Assembly: GCA_907164885.2 (NCBI GenBank)
Contig: OU015490.1
Span: 93,243,872 to 93,307,871 of the forward strand
Direction of reading: 5' to 3'
Source of the DNA: Dolomedes plantarius
Lineage: Eukaryota > Arthropoda > Arachnida > Araneae > Dolomedidae
DNA: 64,000 bases
Notes under the pieces: generated by a model
What the model was told of the DNA's origin: nothing
Database searches by the model: none
The model's input: the letters and a program-made list of their open reading frames with translations, nothing else
In this document: one piece after another, positions 57,646-64,000 of the stretch
How the letters are laid out: every line of letters starts with the position of its first letter
How positions within the stretch are numbered: the stretch's first letter is position 1
Program-made: the position numbers and the translations under genes

Positions 57646-58294
57646 GTCGGATTTTTCTTCACGCCCAATTTATTACGTCTTCTGAACATATCATATTTTA
57701 CTTGGCAGTCGGTGGTCCGGTGGCGAGATAACTCATACCTTGATAAACTCTAGCCATTCAGTCAACTAAGCTCGAAACTCACAGAGACCAGTCGGTACAC
57801 TTTCCGAAACATATTTATTAACTTTCTTTAAGATTCTCAGTTCCATCAATCATTAATTAAACCCCCACCCAATTTAAAATTCGTGCGCCCAAGGGCAGCA
57901 CGTCTATTCCCGTTCCTACATTCCCATGACTCTAAAGATTAACCCCTTTGTTCACCAATTTCTAATTAACTACGCATGCTCAACTGACGCATTATGACGC
58001 TCATTACTTATGCGTGACATCACATTGAATGTTCTATCGATGACGATACAAGATTGTACATTTCTTTCTTAGCGCGAAGCTCAAGGCTATAACTTTATTT
58101 TTAGATTTCTCTTCGTGGATCTTCGGAAATTGAATCAAGTCCAACCGTTAAATCTATTTTCACCGCGATGCATTTACTCCCATTATTTGAAATCTCCCAG
58201 TCTTAAATTGATAATTCCTATTTCTTTCTAAACAATACCCCGTTTTAAGCTCGCGCGATCGCCCCCCATATTTAAGCATTTTACTTACTTACTT
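57646..58294. other. GC-richer unrecognised block between two microsatellites
   Basis: About 640 bp with C-rich plus strand (ACCCCCACCC, CGCGCGATCGCCCCCC), bounded by (TA)n and (CT)n(AC)n. No open frame or family recognised. The bounding by microsatellites parallels 16012-16493. Confidence 0.3.
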
Positions 58295-58927
<633 letters not shown>

Positions 58928-59367
58928 AAACTAGTCCTTCAGAAGATGAGAAAGACAACTTTCATTTTTGAAATGTCTGTTCGCAAATATTATTCATATA
59001 CTGTTTAAGTAGTCCGTGTGTCCGTAGTTACTGAGTGCTCACCAAGAATTGTGTTCTAAAATGGACTAGACTCAGTGAAGTAATAAAAAACAATAAGGTT
59101 TGCCCTATAAAGATCAGGAAATGTTATGAATTATACTATTCAAGTAAAAACTATTTGATATAAGGTGAAAATTACAACTGCTACGTAGCCACGGATTCTG
59201 GCCATTTCTTAATTATAGCATCATCATCATAAGGTGATACTAATGACTATAGATAATGGCTACATAAATTTAACTATTACTTTTAGAGTTATCACCTCTC
59301 TTTTGCTGCTATAAAAGATGAAACTTAGATTTCAGGTTTATACATTTATGCTAAGGTTGGTTCGTTG
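58928..59367. other. Unrecognised stretch
   Basis: Nothing recognised. Confidence 0.35.
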
Positions 59368-59520
59368 AAAGCGCTACATGAGGGAGAACAGGCCGAATCA
59401 TACAGTTTAAATATATTCCATACGGCTGCAAACATCCATGGCAGAAGAGGGATTCGATCCACAGACTCTCGTATCGAATGGGAGCTGAGACCTAGTTGTT
59501 TGGCCATCGCCAAGCCATTT
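59368..59520 (-). mobile_element. tRNA-derived SINE, family 2, copy 2
   Basis: Minus strand: GGCTTGGCGATGGCCAAACA, GTCTGTGGATCGAATCCC (B-box region), GCCATGGATGTTTGCAGCC and CTGTTCTCCCTCATGTAGCG, aligning with 32288-32432. Confidence 0.65.
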
Positions 59521-59539
59521 ACTGCTAGGAACTTCAGCA

Positions 59540-60064
59540 TCACTATCATGAGATGCGGAAAGAAAAGCCAAAATTCAATGCAATTGAAACAGAGCCTGAA
59601 AGGGAATTTAAGTGCTTTTAAAGCAGATATTAGAATTTGGTAAGCATCTCTAAACTTGGCAGAAACCAAAATCTAATCTGATAAATTTTGCTATTTGGTA
59701 TTGAGTAATCATTAAACATGCATTGAAATAGTTAAAACTTAAGCAAGTAACCTTACAAAAAAGGGGTTGAATAATGGAGTTATTAATACCATGAAAGTTT
59801 TCTTTTTCACTGTATTCTTAACTTTATCTGTATTCTTAACTTTAAAAACGAAACCTGATATCAGTTTGCAGTCTTTATCTGTAATCTTAATTTCAAAAAC
59901 GAAACCTGATATCAGCTAGAATTCTTTATCTGTATTCTTAACTTTAAAAACGAGACCCTGTATCACCATGAATTCTTTAACTATATTCTTAACTTTAAAA
60001 ATTAAACTTGATATCAGCTTGAATGTTAATGAAATAATAATGCTCCCATAAATTATCTACCGAA
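59540..60064. other. AT-rich stretch with a short tandem repeat
   Basis: About four copies of TTTATCTGTATTCTTAACTT + TAAAAACGAAACCTGATATC + AG at ~59815-60020, period ~60 bp. No gene. Confidence 0.6.
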
Positions 60065-60206
60065 AGATGGATAACTAGCTAGGACACTGGCATGCGGTAC
60101 CAGAGTCTGTAGGTTCGAGACCCACTCGTGCCATTGACGTTTGTTGCTGTTCGGAACAGGCTTTAGGGAGTAGGTCCCAGTCTGTATTGCCCAGGGTAAC
60201 CATCAG
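60065..60206 (+). mobile_element. tRNA-derived SINE, family 2, copy 3
   Basis: AGATGGATAACTAGCTAGGA (A-box region), GTAGGTTCGAGACCCACTCG (B-box region), GTTTGTTGCTGTTCGGAACA and GGCTTTAGGGAGTAGG. Confidence 0.7.
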
Positions 60207-60329
60207 TTCTTTGAGAAGATGAAGAAATTCGTCTTTTGGCACATTCTGCTCCTTCGAGTAGTTTTCTTTCCAGATATTTAATACTTCTTTCTCTCCAGTG
60301 ATATTTTAGAGGACAGGAAAACGCAACAT

Positions 60330-60820
60330 CGAGCGGCTGGAGGAGGTGGGTCGACTTTGTGGGTTATTTTGTGACTGTGGCAATGTGTCACAAAGTAACC
60401 CACAAAGTAACCCTGTCACCTTTCGATATTTTGGTTACGTTCTCATATCTCTCATAAATATCACTACACAAAAGTTATATTGCTCCACAATCTAACCAAC
60501 ATATTGACAATAAAAAATAATTACCTGTGGTAGTTGGTTGTATAAGGTATTAGCCTTCAGCACACAAAGTTTCCGAAGTTTGAGTTAATAGCTTGACAAC
60601 AGGTTTGAACAATACACTGGCCAGTGAAAACAAATGGCTCTCAAAAGCTTTAGACCTTGGCCACTAGGTGTCTCCGTATATCGGACAAGCTGCTGGCTCT
60701 GTTCTTTGTCTACCCGGTATCACGGGCGTGGCAGAAGATCCGAAACACGAAAAGATTACTATGTGTCACAAAATTACCCCTGCAGTCATAAAGTTACCCC
60801 TGTAGTCTTACGGTACGTAA
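60330..60820. other. Block with repeated GTCACAAAGTAACCC motifs
   Basis: GTCACAAAGTAACCC occurs at ~60388, CACAAAGTAACCC again at ~60403, GTCACAAAATTACCC at ~60765 and CATAAAGTTACCCC at ~60787. The first is the inverted partner of GGGTTATTTTGTGAC at ~60361. The layout suggests the sub-terminal repeats of a DNA transposon, but no transposase was recognised. Confidence 0.35.
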
Positions 60821-61509
60821 AAAGTATTAGGCATCTTATTTATTAAAGATGAGGCAAGGCTAATTCTGAAAAAAAAATTGTCACGACTGAAATTGTTATA
60901 ATTTGAAAAACTGATAAACCAAAAATAAGTTTGAAAATTTTTTTAATTTGTGTCATGAAACCTTTTAATGAAAATCTCATTGTATACAATCTTAGATATA
61001 ATTTAATATAATTTGACTTAATTTAAAGTAGTATCACATGAATGTAGCGATTTAAGCATGAAATATTTTTCAATAATTGAGTAATTAACAGTGAAAATAT
61101 TTTTTATATACCAAAAGCAGATATGACTTAAAAATAAACCATAGAAATAACTGATGGTGAAAAATAAAATTTTATTTTTAGGATAGAAAAATAAAAATTT
61201 AAATATTAGAAATAAATCAAGTTCAAAGACTTAAATGCTGTTATAAAAAAACCATGAAGCAGTTGAAGAATATTTTTAAAATTGCGAAGAATTTTGATGC
61301 ATCTTCAGTCACTTTTAGTTAAAATCTGTGTATGATAGAGATAGAAAGCATATTTGCAAAGCTCACTTTGAGCTTCGGGAATTTAAAAATTTCCAGGGGA
61401 TTTTTAGAAATTTCATTAAATTTTTATTCAATCATAAGAGGCTATAAAATTATTGCAATTTTTATTATTTAATCTGGAAGACTAATATTTTCCCCCTTTA
61501 ATAATCATT
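60821..61509. other. AT-rich sequence upstream of the receptor exon
   Basis: Presumed intron. No upstream coding exon with a signal peptide was recognised. Confidence 0.4.
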
Positions 61510-61524
61510 TACTTTTACTTTCAG
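61510..61524 (+). promoter_or_regulatory. Probable 3' splice acceptor of the receptor exon
   Basis: A pyrimidine-rich tract ends in TTTCAG directly before the open frame. The AG is at 61523-61524. Family knowledge (receptors need a signal peptide, which this exon lacks) supports an upstream exon. The phase cannot be confirmed without the donor. Confidence 0.6.
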
Positions 61525-62739
61525 TTGAAAATGGGCTATCGTCGACCCTTGAAAATCGTGTTGACTCTCTATACAGATAACCAAGACAAAAATGTATCCC
61601 ACTCTACGAATGCGAGTCTGTTCGATCACATGTACCTCGAATATTCCAAATTTTTGTCTCAAGGAATGGGATTTTCCTACAGCATACTTACCGGAGAGCC
61701 AGGCGGAAAACATTTACCCAACGGTGAATGGACAGGTGTCATTGGAATGGTTCAAAGAGGTGAAGCTGATCTCGCAGTAAGTCCTCTGGTAATTACAAAA
61801 GAACGGTTAACTGCTGTAAATTTTAGCTATCCCTTTTTTGTTGATTCGGTAGCTTACGTCGTCAGAAAAGTAGAAATTCCTTCTGGACTGTCAACTATAC
61901 TCCAACCGTTCGCTTTCAAAGCTTGGACAGCCTTACTGATATCTTCCGTGAGCATGTCGTTCCTTCTTTATCCGTTCCTGAAGAAGGAACATAACTTTCT
62001 TGATATTCTGCTGAAAATAACCGCAAGTATTTTTCGGCAACCAATTGCTTTCCCTATAAAAGAGCGTGACAAAAGAGTTCTGTTTTTCCCGTGGTTATTA
62101 GGCTTGATGTTCCTCAGCAACTGTTACATTTCTCTCGTTTTGTCGTTCATGACGTTTCCGCGATTAAATGTTGTCCGTGACATTTCAGAACTGGCAAAAG
62201 AAGTCAGCACTGGCAGATATCGCGTCATGGTGAGGACCTCGAGTCCTTTCGCGGAAATTATTTCGTCTTCAGAACACGAAGAGGTCAAAACTATAGGGGA
62301 AAGCATTTACAAGAATCCGGAAGGTTTTGGAAGTATCGATAAATTCTTACATTCGTCTGACCCAAATGTAGCTTTTATAGAACTTGGACACAGAATAAAC
62401 TATTTAAACAGTGTATTTTTTATTTCGAAGGATTACTTTTTCAGCATCATAACGGCCATTGCTGTTGGAAAAGATTTTTGCTGTCAAAAGAAGCTGGACA
62501 TGGTTATCCACAGAATAGCAGCTTCAGGTCTTTATGAAAAGTTATTGCGGGAACATGATTTCCAGGATGCTTATTTGTTATTTTCCAAAGTGAATTTTCG
62601 TAGAGACTCTCCAAGATCGCTAACTTTATCCGATCTTTCTGCGGCATTTATTACTGTCATTATGGGACATTCTATTGGTTTTATCTTACTACTGTTTGAA
62701 ATGGCAATTAAACGTTATGAATACATATTGAAATATTGA
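61525..62739 (+). CDS. Ionotropic receptor / divergent ionotropic glutamate receptor, terminal exon
   Basis: A 404-codon open exon encoding the C-terminal two thirds of an iGluR/IR-type ligand-gated cation channel, expected in the plasma membrane of sensory or neural cells. Residues ~8-115 form the S1 half of the ligand-binding domain (GEWTGVIGMVQRGEADLAVSPL, then ITKERLTAVNFSYPF; Arg94 aligns with the ligand-carboxylate Arg of iGluRs). Segment M1 is ~129-151, a pore-loop region ~160-175, M3 ~185-209, S2 ~215-350 and M4 ~367-393. The canonical M3 SYTANLAAF motif is replaced by a diverged sequence around SNCYISLVLSF. No signal peptide is present in this exon. The frame opens with TTG immediately after a polypyrimidine tract ending in AG (61523-61524), so I read it as a 3' terminal exon. 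The first ATG is at 61531, the stop is TGA at 62737-62739, and AATAAA lies ~80 bp downstream. The exact subfamily is unknown. It could be a single-exon pseudogene fragment, but the frame is undisrupted. Confidence 0.88.
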   Translation: MKMGYRRPLKIVLTLYTDNQDKNVSHSTNASLFDHMYLEYSKFLSQGMGFSYSILTGEPGGKHLPNGEWTGVIGMVQRGEADLAVSPLVITKERLTAVNFSYPFFVDSVAYVVRKVEIPSGLSTILQPFAFKAWTALLISSVSMSFLLYPFLKKEHNFLDILLKITASIFRQPIAFPIKERDKRVLFFPWLLGLMFLSNCYISLVLSFMTFPRLNVVRDISELAKEVSTGRYRVMVRTSSPFAEIISSSEHEEVKTIGESIYKNPEGFGSIDKFLHSSDPNVAFIELGHRINYLNSVFFISKDYFFSIITAIAVGKDFCCQKKLDMVIHRIAASGLYEKLLREHDFQDAYLLFSKVNFRRDSPRSLTLSDLSAAFITVIMGHSIGFILLLFEMAIKRYEYILKY

Positions 62740-62818
62740 TGAGATGATCGGCATATTTATAGAGCTACACTAATCAAATACTTGTTTTCATGGAATAATT
62801 TATGAAACTGGAGCTTAA

Positions 62819-62824
62819 AATAAA
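62819..62824 (+). terminator. Candidate polyadenylation signal of the receptor gene
   Basis: An AATAAA hexamer lies about 80 bp after the receptor stop codon. It is about 50 bp before the boundary of a TTAA-flanked repeat. In AT-rich DNA the hexamer is common by chance, so position is the only support. Confidence 0.45.
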
Positions 62825-62873
62825 AAAGAAAGGTTCTGCTCACAGCCTCGGCTACTTTATTAAGTGACATTAA

Positions 62874-63583
62874 GTGAATGGTGGACTTTCAAATTACCAA
62901 AATCGAGCAAAAATTGGAATTTTTTTTAGGTGTATTAATATTTTAAAAATATGTAAATATTGGATTAAAATGCATTATTAATGAAAAGTAAAATGAAAAC
63001 TTGGTGGATTTAGAAAAGTAAATATTAAAGGTAGGTGAAAAAAATATCTTTTAAATGGCTTTTTATCAAAATGAGTATTTTCCAGAGTTGCAAGTATTTG
63101 AAATGATTCTTGCGTCACACTTTTTGAAGAAATTTTATAAAATTTATAACAAAGACTCCTCTCATACATTAAAACAAAGTAATGTATTCATTAAAGGTTT
63201 CGACATCATTAAGTTTATCAAAATTTAACTTAAGTATAGAAAAGTTCGAAAATTTCACGAAAATTCAGACCACAAGCATAAAAATATTTCCTATAAATTA
63301 ACTATTCAACGAAAGCACAAAATAATACATAACTCTGTTCAAAATGTATTTATAAGCAATATAAAGGCAAAGTTAAGGGGGGGGGCGTTAAAATTTAGAT
63401 AGCAAGGAGCATTTTAAAAAACATAATAAAAATTTCAATTTTTAAAATTAAAAATGTTTTTTAAAAATATTTTTTTAATTTTATAAGGTGTTTGATATAG
63501 TATACTTTAATGAATATATATGCGAAATTTCATATCTCTAAGGTAAAAATTTCGAAAATTGCTTTGTAATGTCCACCATCCCA
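62874..63583. mobile_element. TTAA-flanked non-autonomous DNA element, copy 2
   Basis: A ~710-bp block is alignable end to end with 18388-19084 in the same orientation. Both begin near GAATGGTGGA/GGGATGGTAGA followed by TTTTCAAATTACC, and both end in GTAATGTCCA(C/T)CATCCC. The ends are inverted repeats of each other. The left flank is TTAA (62870-62873); the right flank has decayed. It has no coding capacity. It sits ~135 bp downstream of the receptor stop codon. A TTAA target suggests piggyBac- or Kolobok-type mobilisation (inference). Confidence 0.65.
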
Positions 63584-64000
63584 AATTGTGTCTCAGAAAA
63601 GCTTACATTTATTCTTAAAGACTATTTTAACTAGTAAGCAGGTATGTTAAATCAATACGACACATAAATAGAAGTTGTAACTGATTAAGCTTAGAAAGTT
63701 TTTTTATCATATCCTTGTTTTATATATATACAGTAGATTTGTAGCGATCGGAAGTCTGCAACTGAATCCCGCTGAAGACGAAATTTAAAAGTATTTGTAT
63801 TTCACGTTTTGAAGAAATTGTCCGGCAACTATGATGACCCGGTACGAGAGTAACAGAACAATAATTCTTCCGTTTTCGTTGTTAAGTTTTTTGCTTCGTA
63901 ATTTTAGGTATCCATATTTTTCTTTAATTTGTACGAGTCGTATTTTCAATGTTTAATTTATGTAATAAATATTTTATTTTTCATCTTGAAGCTGTGATAA
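63584..64000. other. Unrecognised stretch to the window end
   Basis: Nothing recognised. 63725-63900 is slightly GC-richer. Confidence 0.35.

Noticed and set aside
59346..59669. 107- and 92-codon overlapping frames on both strands
   Set aside because: They overlap a tRNA-derived SINE copy (59368-59520) and show no domain.

Overview
This is a eukaryotic, strongly AT-rich window with almost no protein-coding capacity. The large majority of what can be identified is decayed mobile DNA, microsatellites and tandem repeats. Transposon types, dispersed tRNA-derived SINEs and one divergent ionotropic-receptor exon all fit an arthropod, most likely a chelicerate such as a spider. That placement is inference from family recognition, not proof. 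No bacterial operon, CRISPR array, rRNA gene or convincing functional tRNA gene is present.

The one convincing host gene is near the right end. At 61525-62739 (+) a 404-codon open exon encodes the ligand-binding domain and membrane segments of a divergent ionotropic glutamate receptor/IR-type channel. It starts directly after a splice-acceptor-like tract and is followed by a stop codon and an AATAAA signal. The exon carrying its signal peptide was not found in the window.

Layout. 1-5.2 kb: Tc1 relic, a TTAA-flanked non-autonomous element (1640-2392), and a degenerate ~140-bp tandem array (2880-5190). 6.6-9.5 kb: Helitron-like copy, LINE RNase H fragment (-), and a dispersed repeat. 10-15.4 kb: hAT-type MITE, pogo/Tigger relic, a nearly full-length Tc1 element inserted in (TA)n, and an internally deleted mariner-superfamily element. 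18-25.8 kb: TTAA-flanked repeat, transposase relics, a 173-bp pogo-like MITE, and a piggyBac derivative with a nested SINE. 26.3-31.7 kb: hAT inside a pogo/Tigger relic, then two mariner-superfamily elements. 32.3-37.99 kb: SINEs, a ~180-bp satellite with dimeric higher-order structure, a near-perfect 106-bp palindrome, and a long hAT (BED-finger) relic. 38.7-48.7 kb: inverted and direct repeats, two Tc1 relics, and 28-30-bp and 32-bp minisatellites. 49.7-54.5 kb: piggyBac relic, dispersed repeats, a ~99% identical 335-bp duplication, and a piggyBac-like MITE. 55-58.9 kb: second Helitron-like copy and a >600-bp compound (CT)(AC)(TA)(GT) microsatellite. 59.3-64 kb: SINEs, the receptor exon, and a TTAA-flanked repeat just downstream of it.

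No coordinated novel system was recognised. The most informative items are the receptor exon, the dimeric satellite, the palindrome, the recent duplication, the layered nesting of elements, and the several unrelated-looking families that share TTAA-like flanks. Identity statements come from eye alignment within the window; no database search was run.
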